Assembly: GCA_029212885.1 (NCBI GenBank)
Contig: JARGPC010000004.1
Location: 1-64,000 of the forward strand
Direction of reading: 5' to 3'
DNA length: 64,000 bases
Source: Coxiellaceae bacterium
GTDB lineage: Bacteria > Pseudomonadota > Gammaproteobacteria > Coxiellales > Coxiellaceae
Made by a program: the position numbers and the translations under genes. The notes beneath the pieces are model-generated. The model made no database searches and was not told the DNA's origin. It saw only the letters and a list, made by a program, of their open reading frames with translations. Positions within the stretch are counted from its first letter, which is position 1, and each line of letters begins with the position of its first letter. Shown piece after piece: positions 46,836 through 56,480 of this stretch.

Positions 46836-47813
46836 ATGAATAACAAACAAGCCTGTAAGGCGGAGCATAATAAAATTAAATGCTTAGAATTTGATGGTAA
46901 AGGTGGGGCGCGTGAAGTTGGTGTTGATGTTTTTGATTCATCAGATAAATTGGTGTGGTTGCAATTAACGGCGACGTCAGCCAAGCGTTATTTTAAACAA
47001 AAAACTGATATCCCACCGATTATTAGTGAAATTTTAACCGCAAAAGCTACTAGGCCACGCACCATAGCGATTGATGATTCGTTGATTGCTATCTTTCGCG
47101 GTATTAATTTTAATCGGGGTTGTTCACCGGAAAATATGATTTCGGTCAGGATGTGGTTGCATGGCAACCGTATTATTACCATTCAGCGGCACAAATCGGT
47201 TACGATCAAAGAGCTCGAACATGCGTTGGCTGTTAATGTTGGTCCTTGCAATACTACTGAGTTTTTAATTGCCTTTTTAGATATTATTAGTGATAAATCA
47301 GCTGAAGCCATTGCCAAATTAGGTTTGCAATTGGATGCGTTAGAAAACCAATTAGAAGAAAAGTTAAGTCCCACATTGCAGTATTCACTCAATGAAATGC
47401 AACGTCAGATTATTATGTTGCGTCGCTACCTTATTCCGCAGCGCGAAGCGATTACCCGCATACCGGTAAATAAAATCAGTTGGCTGGATAATGTGAATAG
47501 CATGGAGCTGCGTGAAATTGCTGATACTAACTTACGGCTGGTTGAGGATTTGGATGCGGAGCGCGATCGAAGCCGAGTGATTTACGAAGGTATCGTGTCG
47601 AAGACACAGGCGGGCATTAACCAAAAGATGTATTTGCTCTCGATTGTAGCGGTAGTTTTTATGCCGTTAGGTTTTTTGGCCGGGGTGTTTGGCATGAACT
47701 TAGGTGGCTTGCCAGGGTTGAACTATAAACATGGTTTTATGATTGTTAGTTTGATTATGTTAGCGTTATTTGGTCTGCAGCTCGTCTACTTAAAAATAAA
47801 GAAATGGATATAA
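46836..47813 (+). CDS. ZntB/CorA-family divalent cation transporter
   Basis: A 325-aa transporter of the CorA superfamily. A long soluble domain ends in two membrane helices at the C terminus. The selectivity motif reads GMNLGGLPG rather than the GMN-FE-MP of magnesium CorA, which fits ZntB-type zinc transporters. The connecting helix carries INQKMYLLSIVAVVFMPLGFLAG. AGAGGTGG precedes the ATG. It is followed after 3 bp by a MscS-like gene and belongs to the rimK run. Zinc as substrate is inferred from the motif. Confidence 0.88.
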   Translation: MNNKQACKAEHNKIKCLEFDGKGGAREVGVDVFDSSDKLVWLQLTATSAKRYFKQKTDIPPIISEILTAKATRPRTIAIDDSLIAIFRGINFNRGCSPENMISVRMWLHGNRIITIQRHKSVTIKELEHALAVNVGPCNTTEFLIAFLDIISDKSAEAIAKLGLQLDALENQLEEKLSPTLQYSLNEMQRQIIMLRRYLIPQREAITRIPVNKISWLDNVNSMELREIADTNLRLVEDLDAERDRSRVIYEGIVSKTQAGINQKMYLLSIVAVVFMPLGFLAGVFGMNLGGLPGLNYKHGFMIVSLIMLALFGLQLVYLKIKKWI

Positions 47814-47816
47814 TCA

Positions 47817-48632
47817 ATGTCACTCAATATGTATTTTAGTGATTTAATTGTCAGAGCAATTAATACCGGTTTTTCGCTTGTTGTTATCGGTGCTATTACG
47901 TTAATCATTTATGTATTTAGCCGAAAAAAGTTTGATAGTGCCCGTCAAAAAAGTAAATTCAAATATCGCCTGATTTATATTGCGGCGTTGGTTTACTTGC
48001 TGATTCTAGTCAGAATCTGGGTTGAGGGGTTTTCACATATTTTTACCATGCTGAGTCTAGTCGCCGCTGGTTTGGTTATTGCTAATAAAGAAAGTTTAAT
48101 GAATATCACCGGCTGGTTTATCATCAATTGGCGTGGATTGTTTTCGCCGGGTGATGCAATCCAAATCATGAATATAACCGGGTATGTTGTTTCAAGTAAG
48201 TTACTTTACTTCAAAATATATGAAACTGACTCCTTGGCTGATAATAAAGTCACCGGAAAAATTATTAAGCTGCCTAATGCAATGGTAATCAGTAATCCTG
48301 TTACCTTATTCACGTCAGATGATTTTTTCATGTTGCAAAAGGTAAGCTTTATACTGAAAAAAAGCGATGATATAACAAGCACCGCTGAGAAAATGACAAA
48401 GTATGCTGAAAAATTAATGGCTGATAGCGCCACTGTTACGTCATCTAAAGCAAAGAAGGATGCCATTAGTCGTAAATCATTATCCAGCATGATTGATTTG
48501 TCACCCACTTACCATTTGGCGCAGTATCCTGATCAGCTTGATAATATTGAGTTAACGCTTGATTTTTATTGTACACCTAATGATTACGCTAAAATTAAGA
48601 CGGCTTTGGTATCCTACTTTTCGAGCTGTTAA
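47817..48632 (+). CDS. small divergent MscS-like channel protein
   Basis: A 271-aa protein with three or so membrane helices and an MscS-type core: LSLVAAGLVIANKESLMNITGWF stands for the pore helix, and LFSPGDAIQIMNITGYVV for the start of the beta domain, followed by LPNAMVISNPV. The Gly/Ala pattern of the pore helix is weaker than in the two other MscS homologues here, and the tail is unusual. It may be a modified subunit or a channel with different gating. It is the last gene of the rimK run. Confidence 0.8.
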   Translation: MSLNMYFSDLIVRAINTGFSLVVIGAITLIIYVFSRKKFDSARQKSKFKYRLIYIAALVYLLILVRIWVEGFSHIFTMLSLVAAGLVIANKESLMNITGWFIINWRGLFSPGDAIQIMNITGYVVSSKLLYFKIYETDSLADNKVTGKIIKLPNAMVISNPVTLFTSDDFFMLQKVSFILKKSDDITSTAEKMTKYAEKLMADSATVTSSKAKKDAISRKSLSSMIDLSPTYHLAQYPDQLDNIELTLDFYCTPNDYAKIKTALVSYFSSC

Positions 48633-48726
48633 GCCTTGATTCCGTTGTTTCTCGTTTTTAAGCTGAAATCATGCTAATGTATTGTCCAAATTTTAACATC
48701 AAACGATAATAGATAGGATAATACAT

Positions 48727-49584
48727 ATGCCATTGATTTATAACATTGTATTGGCTTGCCCTGATAAAAAAGGGGTGGTGGCGACTGTCAGTCAGTTTAT
48801 TGCGAACCGTGGTGGTTTTATTGAAGAGGCTGACCAGCACAGTGACTTTGGCAGTGGTTGGTTCTTTATGCGCTATCGTGTTGATTTATCTGACCTGACT
48901 TGTTCAATCGATGATTTTTTTGAGCAGTTTGACCAACTGGCCGAGCAGCATGCAATGACATTGAGCAGTAGGGCAGTGAAGGCGAAACGTCGCATGGTGA
49001 TCATGGTGTCTAAACTGTCACATTGTTTAGAGGATTTATTGTATCGGTGGCACTGTGGTGAGCTGCCAGCAGAGATTGTTGGTGTGATATCAAATCATCC
49101 GGATATGAAGCAGCGCACCGAGTGGTATGACTTGCCTTATTATCACTGTCCGATTGTTGATGGTAATAAGCAGCTACATTTTGATGAGGTGGCTAAACTC
49201 TTGCAGCAATTGAATCCTGATGTAGTGGTGTTGGCGCGTTATATGCAAATTATGCCACCGGAATTATGTGAGCAATATGCTGGTCGTATGATTAATATTC
49301 ATCACAGTTTCTTGCCATCTTTTGTCGGTGCAAAGCCCTATCATCAAGCGTATGACAAGGGTGTTAAATTAATTGGTGCCACATCGCATTATGTGACATC
49401 CGATCTTGATCAAGGTCCGATTATCGAGCAAGCAGTGACCCGTGTTACGCACCGTCAATCACAGCAAGATTTTGTACGCATGGGGCGTGATGTTGAACGC
49501 ATGGTGCTGGCTAAGGCTTTAATGGCACATTTGGAAGAGCGCGTGATTGTGCATGATCAAAAAACGGTGGTTTTTGGTGCGTAA
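48727..49584 (+). CDS. purU: formyltetrahydrofolate deformylase
   Basis: A 285-aa enzyme that hydrolyses 10-formyltetrahydrofolate to formate and tetrahydrofolate, supplying formate for purine synthesis and balancing one-carbon units. An N-terminal ACT domain (1-85, LACPDKKGVVATVSQF) is followed by the formyltransferase-fold catalytic domain, with VLARYMQIMP, the NIHHSFLPSF motif (His192/His193) and Asp229 in SDLDQGPIIEQ. The length is standard. AGGATAATAC lies upstream of the ATG. It stands alone, with 94 and 83 bp gaps on either side. Confidence 0.95.
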   Translation: MPLIYNIVLACPDKKGVVATVSQFIANRGGFIEEADQHSDFGSGWFFMRYRVDLSDLTCSIDDFFEQFDQLAEQHAMTLSSRAVKAKRRMVIMVSKLSHCLEDLLYRWHCGELPAEIVGVISNHPDMKQRTEWYDLPYYHCPIVDGNKQLHFDEVAKLLQQLNPDVVVLARYMQIMPPELCEQYAGRMINIHHSFLPSFVGAKPYHQAYDKGVKLIGATSHYVTSDLDQGPIIEQAVTRVTHRQSQQDFVRMGRDVERMVLAKALMAHLEERVIVHDQKTVVFGA

Positions 49585-49667
49585 AGGCCATTAAGTAAAT
49601 TACAACCGTTGTATTTACGGGGTGATGCTTTTATTATTGCAGCTTGCGAATTAACAGGGAGTTGAGC

Positions 49668-50996
49668 ATGCAACACAGTGATGCTAGCGCGCACAGAGAA
49701 TTTGGTGGACCGCGCGGTGTAATTTTCTTTATTATATTTTCTCATTTGATTTTGTATTACCTCTGGATGGCATGGCGCTTTCATGGCGGTGCGTTATTTT
49801 ACCCAACCAGTATCTCTACCATCGGATCATTCTGCGCACAGTTTTGGCATAATATCGTTAATTATGCTGCACCGAATTGGCATGCCACGTTTATCTATGT
49901 ATGCTTTATTGGATTGCAGGCGCTGTTTTCAGCCTTTTTACCAGGCATAAAAATAAAAGGTCTGCCGATACCTTCGAAAGACAATCAAAAATTGGAATAC
50001 AACTGCAACGGTATTTGGGCATGGTATTTCACCTTAGCATTAGCAGCTGTATTGCAGTTCACCGGTGTGTTTTCTTTGGCGACATTGTTTAATCAGTTTG
50101 GTCCATTGATGACGGTGGCGGTGATTGCCGGTAATGTTGTGTCGGTGCTAACTTATATCGGTGCTCGTCTGAGTGGTAATACCCATCGCATGGACGGCAG
50201 TGTGGTGTATGATTTCTTTATGGGTGCCTGGCTCAATCCTCGCATTGGGCGTTTGGACTTAAAAATGTGGTCAGAAATTCGCATTTCTTGGATGTTGTTA
50301 TTTTTCCTAACGTTGTCTGCGGCTGTGCATCAATATGAAACTTATCATGCGCTCACGACACCGATGATATTTATGGTGTTAGCGCATGGCTTGTATACGA
50401 ATGCTTGCATGAAAGGTGAGGAGTGTATTCCGACAACGTGGGATATTTTTTATGAAAAATGGGGTTGGATGCTCATCTTTTGGAATCTAGCCGGCGTGCC
50501 ATTTTTGTATTGCTTTAATTCGATGTATATCAGTTCGCATGCGCCATTTACTCATTCGATTGCCTATAACACGATGTGCTTTGTGTTGTTGTTTGGTGCC
50601 TATTACGTTTGGGATTCATCACAAAGCCAACGTAACCGTTTTCGTATGCAACAGCGTGGTACGTTTGTTAAGCGTAAAGCCTTTCCGCAATTACCGTGGG
50701 GTACTTTGCAGGATCCTGAATATTTGGAAACTAAAAATGGCAGCAAGCTATTGGTTGATGGCTGGTGGCGTTATGCGCGCAAGATTCACTACAGTGCTGA
50801 CATCGTGATGGGGTTAAGTTGGGGGTTGATCTGCGGATTTAATAATTTCTTACCGTATTTTTATGTCGCCTTTTTTGTGCCCATGATTTTGCACCGCGCA
50901 CGTCGCGATATTGTACGTTGCCGCGAAAAATACGGAGAAGACTGGCGTACATATACCAGGAAGGTGCCGAAGATTTTTATCCCCTTTCTGTTCTGA
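49668..50996 (+). CDS. ERG4/ERG24-family sterol reductase-like membrane protein
   Basis: Multi-pass membrane protein of 442 aa in the eukaryotic-type sterol reductase family (Delta14 or C24(28) reductases). Characteristic features are FFMGAWLNPRIG after helix 5, YYVWDSSQSQRNRFRMQQRG, GWWRYARKIHYSADI, and the C-terminal HRARRDIVRCREKYGEDWRTY...VPKIFIPFLF. These lie in the NADPH and sterol binding region and are all kept, so it is probably active. AGGGAG six bases before ATG 49668 fixes the start. Such genes occur in Coxiella and some amoeba symbionts and are rare in bacteria. A terminator-like hairpin follows. No sterol synthesis genes are in the window, so host sterol would be the likely substrate. 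Confidence 0.88.
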   Translation: MQHSDASAHREFGGPRGVIFFIIFSHLILYYLWMAWRFHGGALFYPTSISTIGSFCAQFWHNIVNYAAPNWHATFIYVCFIGLQALFSAFLPGIKIKGLPIPSKDNQKLEYNCNGIWAWYFTLALAAVLQFTGVFSLATLFNQFGPLMTVAVIAGNVVSVLTYIGARLSGNTHRMDGSVVYDFFMGAWLNPRIGRLDLKMWSEIRISWMLLFFLTLSAAVHQYETYHALTTPMIFMVLAHGLYTNACMKGEECIPTTWDIFYEKWGWMLIFWNLAGVPFLYCFNSMYISSHAPFTHSIAYNTMCFVLLFGAYYVWDSSQSQRNRFRMQQRGTFVKRKAFPQLPWGTLQDPEYLETKNGSKLLVDGWWRYARKIHYSADIVMGLSWGLICGFNNFLPYFYVAFFVPMILHRARRDIVRCREKYGEDWRTYTRKVPKIFIPFLF

Positions 50997-51003
50997 TGGC
51001 TAA

Positions 51004-51033
51004 ACTCACCATGTCGGCATGAGTGGTTTTTTT
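51004..51033 (+). terminator. rho-independent terminator
   Basis: Eight bases after the sterol reductase stop, ACTC...GAGT pairs around an inner ATG/CAT stem with a TCGG loop and is followed by a run of seven Ts. The stem is short but the U-run is good. Confidence 0.55.
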
Positions 51034-51082
51034 GTTCATTCCGCAGTATTATAGGACTCGTTTATTGGAGCCCTATAATATA

Positions 51083-52624
51083 ATGACACTTAGAAAAGAC
51101 CTTTCGCGTTTTGCGCTTTTATTTGCCTCGGTTGGCGGCATTGTGGGTTCCGGCTGGCTGCTGGGGCCTTTTTACACGGCCAAAGTGGCAGGTCCGGCAG
51201 CGATCTTATCGTGGGCTATCGGTGGCTTGTTGATGATGGTGATTGCTTTTACTTTTGCTGAATTATCGACCAGTTACCCGGTGGCCGGTGGTATGGTGCG
51301 CTTTGCTCAATTCAGTCATGGTGTATTTACCAGTTTTACGATGGCATGGATCTCATGGTTGGCGGCGGTGATGGTAGCGCCGATTGAGACCATGGCGGCG
51401 ATTCAGTATGCGGGGAACTACTTTCCTTTGCTGGTGCATTCAATGGATGGTCACACCAGCTTAACGGGCATGGGTATTGTAGTGGCCGGTGCACTGATGT
51501 TGTTGATGTGCATTATTAATTGCTTTGCGGTGAAAATATTCGCCAAAAGCAATAGCGTGATTGTGAGTTGGAAATTATTAATTCCGATAATTACTTGTAT
51601 TGCTTTGGCTGCGCATCATTTTGATAGCAGTAACTTCACTCAGCACGGTGGATTTATACCGTTGGGATGGCACGGTGTATTGCAAGCCCTACCAACAGCA
51701 GGCGTAATCTTTTCATTTATTGGTTACAGTCCAGCCATTCAATTAGCTGGAGAGGCTCGTAACCCCGCACGTGCAGTACCATTTGCGATTATTGGTTCAT
51801 TGTTAATTGCAATTGTTCTGTATGTCATCATTGAAACCGTATTTATCGGCGCCTTACCAAGCAGCAGCATTGCGCATGGTTGGGCTAATTTGGCATATGC
51901 CGGTGATGCTGGACCCATCGCTGGATTGGTTTCAGCATTAGGTGTTGTGTGGTTAATGCGATTAATCTATATCGATGCCTTTATTTCACCTGCTGGTACA
52001 GCGTTTATTTATACCGCCTCTACTGCCAGAATTAATATCGCGATGAGTCAAAATGGTTATATGCCAGAAGTGCTGCAAAAGATTAATAGTCATGGCTCGC
52101 CGGTGTGGGCAATTGGTATTAACTTTATTGTGGGTTTGATTTTCTTTTTGCCATTCCCCGGTTGGCAGTCGATGGTGAGCTTTATTGTTAGCTGCTTTGT
52201 ATTGGCCTATGCGATTGGCCCAATTTCTTGTGCGGTGTTACGGCACATTGCGCCGGATGTAAAGCGCCCCTTTAAAGTGCCTTGCGTGCGTTCATTCTGT
52301 TTGGTTGCCTTTATTATTTGTAACTTAATCGTTTATTGGACAGGTTGGGGTGTGGTTTGGAAAATGATGATTACCATTTTGATTGGATATGGTTTGCTGA
52401 CGATTGAGCATCACTATTCAGGTAAAGTGAAAGAACTTGATATGATGAAGGGTGCCTGGATTTTTCCTTACTTGATTGGTTTAAGCATTATTTCATATAT
52501 CGGTGACTTTGGTGGGGGCCGTCAATGGCTAGCGTTTGGTTGGGATTTCTTGGTGATTGCCATATTCTCAGCCGCGATTTTTTACTATGCATTATATTGC
52601 GGTATAAAAAATCACACTGATTAA
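51083..52624 (+). CDS. APC-family amino-acid permease
   Basis: Membrane transporter of about 513 aa with some 12-13 helices. The family mark GGIVGSGWLLGPFYTAKVAGP near the start is the unwound helix 1 substrate site, and SYPVAGGMVRFAQF follows in helix 2-3. The GYSPAIQLAGEARNPARAVP segment is typical of APC carriers. Substrates are likely amino acids or polyamines, but the exact one cannot be read. ATG 51083 is chosen; GGAG lies 12 bases upstream, a long spacing. The end overlaps the convergent EamA gene by four bases. Confidence 0.88.
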   Translation: MTLRKDLSRFALLFASVGGIVGSGWLLGPFYTAKVAGPAAILSWAIGGLLMMVIAFTFAELSTSYPVAGGMVRFAQFSHGVFTSFTMAWISWLAAVMVAPIETMAAIQYAGNYFPLLVHSMDGHTSLTGMGIVVAGALMLLMCIINCFAVKIFAKSNSVIVSWKLLIPIITCIALAAHHFDSSNFTQHGGFIPLGWHGVLQALPTAGVIFSFIGYSPAIQLAGEARNPARAVPFAIIGSLLIAIVLYVIIETVFIGALPSSSIAHGWANLAYAGDAGPIAGLVSALGVVWLMRLIYIDAFISPAGTAFIYTASTARINIAMSQNGYMPEVLQKINSHGSPVWAIGINFIVGLIFFLPFPGWQSMVSFIVSCFVLAYAIGPISCAVLRHIAPDVKRPFKVPCVRSFCLVAFIICNLIVYWTGWGVVWKMMITILIGYGLLTIEHHYSGKVKELDMMKGAWIFPYLIGLSIISYIGDFGGGRQWLAFGWDFLVIAIFSAAIFYYALYCGIKNHTD

Positions 52625-53571
52625 GAGTCTCTCTTATGTGTTTTACGGGTGATAGCCTGTTTAATCAGTGGGTATTCGTTAATGGCCATAGCGAGTAGTA
52701 ATATCGCTAAGGCTACGAAGGTGTACCAGTAGGTTGGGTCATGCATAAAGATAACCCCTAAAATTAAGCCAATTACCGGCAGTAGGTAACTGTTTAATGA
52801 GGTAAAGGCGGCGCCAGCCATTTTAATCAGTGAAACATACATGGCGTAAACAATACCTGCAGCAAAGATACCTAACACTAAAATCGCAACAGCTGATTTG
52901 TAGCTAAAGTGGATATCAGCAAGGTCGCTAGTAAAAATGGCAAATGGCAACAGCTGAATAGTAGCGCACACTAAAATATTGCGAGCGCTGCGTACGTGGT
53001 TGAGGTGAGATACCTTTTTAATCAAAATTAAACTGAGTGCAAAGCTTAGCGCGCCAGCTAAGATAGCGATTTCGCCAACTAAGTTAGCCATCAGATTGTC
53101 GAGGTGCTGCATGGCTTCGGGGCCTAATAAAATCAATATTCCAATGAAGCCGACGATAACACTGACAATTTTATTACTGGTGATTTTTTCATCTCTAATG
53201 AATATGGCTACCATGATAATGGTGAATAACGGGATAGTGGACATTAAAATGGCCGCGGTGCTACTATCGACGTGCTGTTGTCCCCATGCAACAAGATAAA
53301 AGGGCAACGTTGCTTCAAATATCCCGATGATAAAAAACATCGGATAATATTTTACGATGCTAGTAGTACCGCGGCCACAGGGTTGTTGTTCTTTTTTGTC
53401 AAATAACGGTAATACTGCCGTTAATGTGACTACGCCTATAGCTGCTCGTAACACTGCTACCACTAATGGTGGTAATTGCTGCAATGCGACGGCATTAAAT
53501 AAAAACTGAGATCCCCATATGAGCGAGATCCCTACTAATAATCCATACTTCCTTGTCAATTCTTTGTTCAT
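52621..53571 (-). CDS. EamA/DMT-family transporter
   Basis: A 316-aa protein with ten hydrophobic helices arranged as two EamA repeats. The first has WGSQFLFNAVALQQLPPLVVAVLR, and the second starts near GEIAILAGALSFALSLILIKK. It probably exports a metabolite such as an amino acid. It shares its stop codon bases with the convergent permease and is divergent from a LysR regulator 87 bp away, which probably controls it. Confidence 0.88.
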   Translation of the reverse strand: MNKELTRKYGLLVGISLIWGSQFLFNAVALQQLPPLVVAVLRAAIGVVTLTAVLPLFDKKEQQPCGRGTTSIVKYYPMFFIIGIFEATLPFYLVAWGQQHVDSSTAAILMSTIPLFTIIMVAIFIRDEKITSNKIVSVIVGFIGILILLGPEAMQHLDNLMANLVGEIAILAGALSFALSLILIKKVSHLNHVRSARNILVCATIQLLPFAIFTSDLADIHFSYKSAVAILVLGIFAAGIVYAMYVSLIKMAGAAFTSLNSYLLPVIGLILGVIFMHDPTYWYTFVALAILLLAMAINEYPLIKQAITRKTHKRDS

Positions 53572-53619
53572 ATTTGTTGCATGTCTTAATCATTAATTGC
53601 ATTCTACACAGCATTAACC

Positions 53620-53659
53620 TAAACTTAAAGTGAATAAAAATTACAATTACTTAAACTTA
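53620..53659. promoter_or_regulatory. possible operator: direct repeat in divergent promoter region
   Basis: The octamer TAAACTTA occurs at 53620-53627 and 53652-53659, 32 bp apart, or about three helical turns, between the EamA and LysR starts. This could be a LysR binding site. The second copy touches the LysR start codon, so chance is possible. Confidence 0.25.
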
Positions 53660-54582
53660 TGGTTAACATCGGATTTAGTTTACGCCAAATACAACTCTTT
53701 GTTTTGGCAGCAAAAACCCAAAACCTTACTCGGGTCTCCGAACGGTTACATTTAACTGTACCTGCTGTCAGTAAGCAAATCAAAGGATTAGAGAGTTTTT
53801 ATGGCGTCGTATTGTTTGAGAAAAAAGGCAATCGACTGGTGCTTACGCAGCAAGGTAGGCGGATGTTGCCAGCGGCTAATGACGTGCTGGCTCAGGCAAA
53901 AATCATGGATTATAAAATGCGTTGCCTACAGCAACAGCCATTGCATCCATTGCATTTACACATGGGGAATACATACCAATCTGCGGTATTTGCAGCCTTA
54001 GAGCAATTTAATTTACAGTATGAAAACACGGACTATGTATTGGATATTAGTCATTGGTCTGAGTTTCAAACGGTAATGGCGACTACCCCCGTTGAAGACT
54101 ATAACAGAGACACGCTTTATATAGGTGGTGGCTTCATTGATAGAGAAAATTGCTATCAATTTTATACGCTAAAGAAGATGAAGTTTGTGTTATTGGTTCA
54201 CCCGAATCATCCATTGGTGAACAGCAATGATGTTACTGCACATGACTTAAGAGCAGTGCAATGGATTGTATCCACATCAGGCTCTCAGGTGGCTAACGCG
54301 ATATGTGATTTTGTTGCACGTATTAATGTCAGCGATCCTGCTATACGGTTGGCATCTTTTGAAAGTGTTAAGCATGCATTACTGGTTAATTTGGGGGTTG
54401 CTATGTTGCCGCAATATTTAGTGAAAGGTGAGATAGCTCAAAATCGGTTAGTGGTGATTCAGTCTTCGGCGATTCCTGATATACAGCTTTCGATGGGACT
54501 GTATCATCACCGAGCTATGGTGCTGACACAGCAGCAAATCACTTTTATCCAGTTTATGCAGGAGTATTATTCAGCACATTAG
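53659..54582 (+). CDS. LysR-family transcriptional regulator
   Basis: A 307-aa DNA-binding regulator. The winged helix-turn-helix is at the N terminus (FVLAAKTQNLTRVSERLHLTVPAVSKQIKGLE). The rest is a periplasmic-binding-protein-like effector domain (from about residue 90). It resembles CbbR-type members in the lead sequence LRQIQLFVLAAKTQNLT. It is divergent from the EamA transporter, which is the usual arrangement for a LysR protein and its target. The inducer is unknown. Confidence 0.9.
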   Translation: MVNIGFSLRQIQLFVLAAKTQNLTRVSERLHLTVPAVSKQIKGLESFYGVVLFEKKGNRLVLTQQGRRMLPAANDVLAQAKIMDYKMRCLQQQPLHPLHLHMGNTYQSAVFAALEQFNLQYENTDYVLDISHWSEFQTVMATTPVEDYNRDTLYIGGGFIDRENCYQFYTLKKMKFVLLVHPNHPLVNSNDVTAHDLRAVQWIVSTSGSQVANAICDFVARINVSDPAIRLASFESVKHALLVNLGVAMLPQYLVKGEIAQNRLVVIQSSAIPDIQLSMGLYHHRAMVLTQQQITFIQFMQEYYSAH

Positions 54583-54590
54583 GGTGTGAG

Positions 54591-55220
54591 CTATTCATTC
54601 ACGGTTTTTTGTGATTGGTACACCAAATCATGCAGTGGATGTTTAGCATCAGCGGTAATGATTTTTAATATCATCTCTTGATCAATTGGCCTATTATCCA
54701 AGGGAATATGCTTGCTTGAAATCAATAAAGCTAAGCCATGGATTAATGCCCAAGAGTGGTAGCTAATGAGTTCAGCGTCACCTTCATGAATATTATGTTG
54801 AATGCTTTCATGCGTGGTTTCTTCCAGAAATTTGAAAGTGGATTTCATCGCATTATCCAATTCAGGGTGTTCCTGCATGTTGGGAATGTAAGGGCCAAAC
54901 ATCAAATCAAAGTAGCAAGGGTTATCCATGGCAAATTGAATGTAGGCCATCGCACGATTCAATACAGTGTCTTGGATTTGGCTGCTACCGGCATGCTTTA
55001 ATTTCTCATGCAAGTTTTCAAAACCTAATTTAGCGATGTGCGCTAATAGATGTTCTTTATTATGGAAGTGACGATAGACGGCGGTGGGTGATACGCCGCA
55101 ATCAGCGGCTAATTGACGTAAACTGATTTGTTGTACGCCATTTTTTCTAATGCGGTCCACAGCGATAGCGGTGATTTCTTCTGTTAAATTGCCGTGATGG
55201 TAACTGGTTTTTTTGCTCAT
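54591..55220 (-). CDS. TetR-family transcriptional regulator
   Basis: A 209-aa repressor-type protein. The N-terminal helix-turn-helix domain is clear (ISLRQLAADCGVSPTAVYRHFHNKEHLLAHI). The C-terminal ligand domain is like the WHG-containing TetR group (HSWALIHGLALLI). It is convergent with the LysR gene, 8 bp apart, and divergent from prfB, with 145 bp between the starts. The target is unknown. Confidence 0.9.
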   Translation of the reverse strand: MSKKTSYHHGNLTEEITAIAVDRIRKNGVQQISLRQLAADCGVSPTAVYRHFHNKEHLLAHIAKLGFENLHEKLKHAGSSQIQDTVLNRAMAYIQFAMDNPCYFDLMFGPYIPNMQEHPELDNAMKSTFKFLEETTHESIQHNIHEGDAELISYHSWALIHGLALLISSKHIPLDNRPIDQEMILKIITADAKHPLHDLVYQSQKTVNE

Positions 55221-55365
55221 CGTTTCTACCCTAAATTTAATGCCACCTAAGCATAGTACATTTAAGTTAACATTGTACAGCTATTCTCCCGTTAAAAAAT
55301 CCCCATGCGTATAGTCTCTCGTCATGCTATGATGCCGCGGATGTATTAATAAGGTGATCCAAACT

Positions 55366-56476
55366 ATGGAAATCAATGCGTTAGTAGAATCTGTGCGTGA
55401 CTTAACGACGCGAGTCGAGGCACTTCGGGGGTATCTTTGACTACGAAGGTAAGCGTCGGCGTTTGCTTGAGGTTGATCGTGAACTTGAAGACCCTAATGT
55501 CTGGAATGATCAGGAAAAGGCACAACAGCTAGGTCAAGAAAAAGGTCGGCTGGAAGGTGTGGTCACGACTTGTGATCAACTGTCGCAAGGTTTAAACGAT
55601 GCCGATGAACTGATTGCGATGGCAAAAGCTGAAAATGATGAAGCTACCATCGATGAAATCAATCAAGATGTCGCTGCAATGCAGGCACAAGTCGAGCAAA
55701 TGGAATTTCGTCGTATGTTTAACGGCGATATGGACGCGAATAATGCCTTTTTAGAAATTCAATCGGGTTCCGGTGGTACTGAAGCGCAAGACTGGGCTGA
55801 AATGATCATGCGTATGTACCTGCGTTGGGGGGATCAGCACCAATTTAAAACCACGGTGCTTGAAGTGTCACCCGGTGATGTGGCCGGCATTAAAGGTGCG
55901 ACGATTCAATTCGAAGGTGAATATGCCTTTGGTTGGTTGCGGACGGAGACAGGAGTGCATCGCTTAGTGCGTAAATCACCGTTCGACTCCGGTAGCCGCC
56001 GCCATACATCTTTTGCTTCGGTGTTTGTATCGCCTGAGATTGATGATGATATTGAAATCGATATTAATCCTGCTGATTTGCGTATTGATACGTATCGTTC
56101 GAGCGGGGCGGGTGGTCAGCATGTGAATAAAACTGATTCTGCTGTGCGCTTAACCCATGAACCTTCGGGGATTGTGGTGCAATGCCAAAATGATCGCTCA
56201 CAACATAAGAATAAAGATCAAGCCATGAAGCAGCTTAAAGCCAAGTTGTATGAATTGGAGATGCAGAAAAAAAATGAAGCGCAATCAGCGGTTGAAGCCA
56301 GTAAGTCGGATATAAGCTGGGGTAGTCAGATTCGTTCTTATGTGCTCGATTCTTCACGGATTAAAGATTTACGCACTAATGTTGAAACCAGTAATACTCA
56401 AGCGGTATTGGATGGTGCATTGGACCCATTTATTGAGGCATGCTTAAAGCAAGGGTTGAGTGACAGCGAGGGTTAA
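55366..56476 (+). CDS. prfB: peptide chain release factor 2 (programmed +1 frameshift)
   Basis: Release factor recognising UGA and UAA, 369 aa after frameshifting. The first 24 codons from ATG 55366 (after AAGGTGA) end at an in-frame TGA at 55438-55440. Reading resumes one base later at GAC 55439 and runs to 56476. The tRNA-mimic motif SPF and the catalytic GGQ ([10 protein letters not shown]) are both present, and the length matches other RF2s. The frameshift couples synthesis to RF2 level. The usual neighbour lysS is about 4.5 kb downstream rather than adjacent. Confidence 0.97.
55427..55441 (+). promoter_or_regulatory. prfB programmed frameshift site
   Basis: The Shine-Dalgarno-like GGGGG (55427-55431), the slippery CTT (55435-55437) and the stop TGA followed by C match the classic RF2 frameshift signal in order and spacing. 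When RF2 is scarce the ribosome slips one base forward and translates the full protein. Confidence 0.95.
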
Positions 56477-56480
56477 GATA

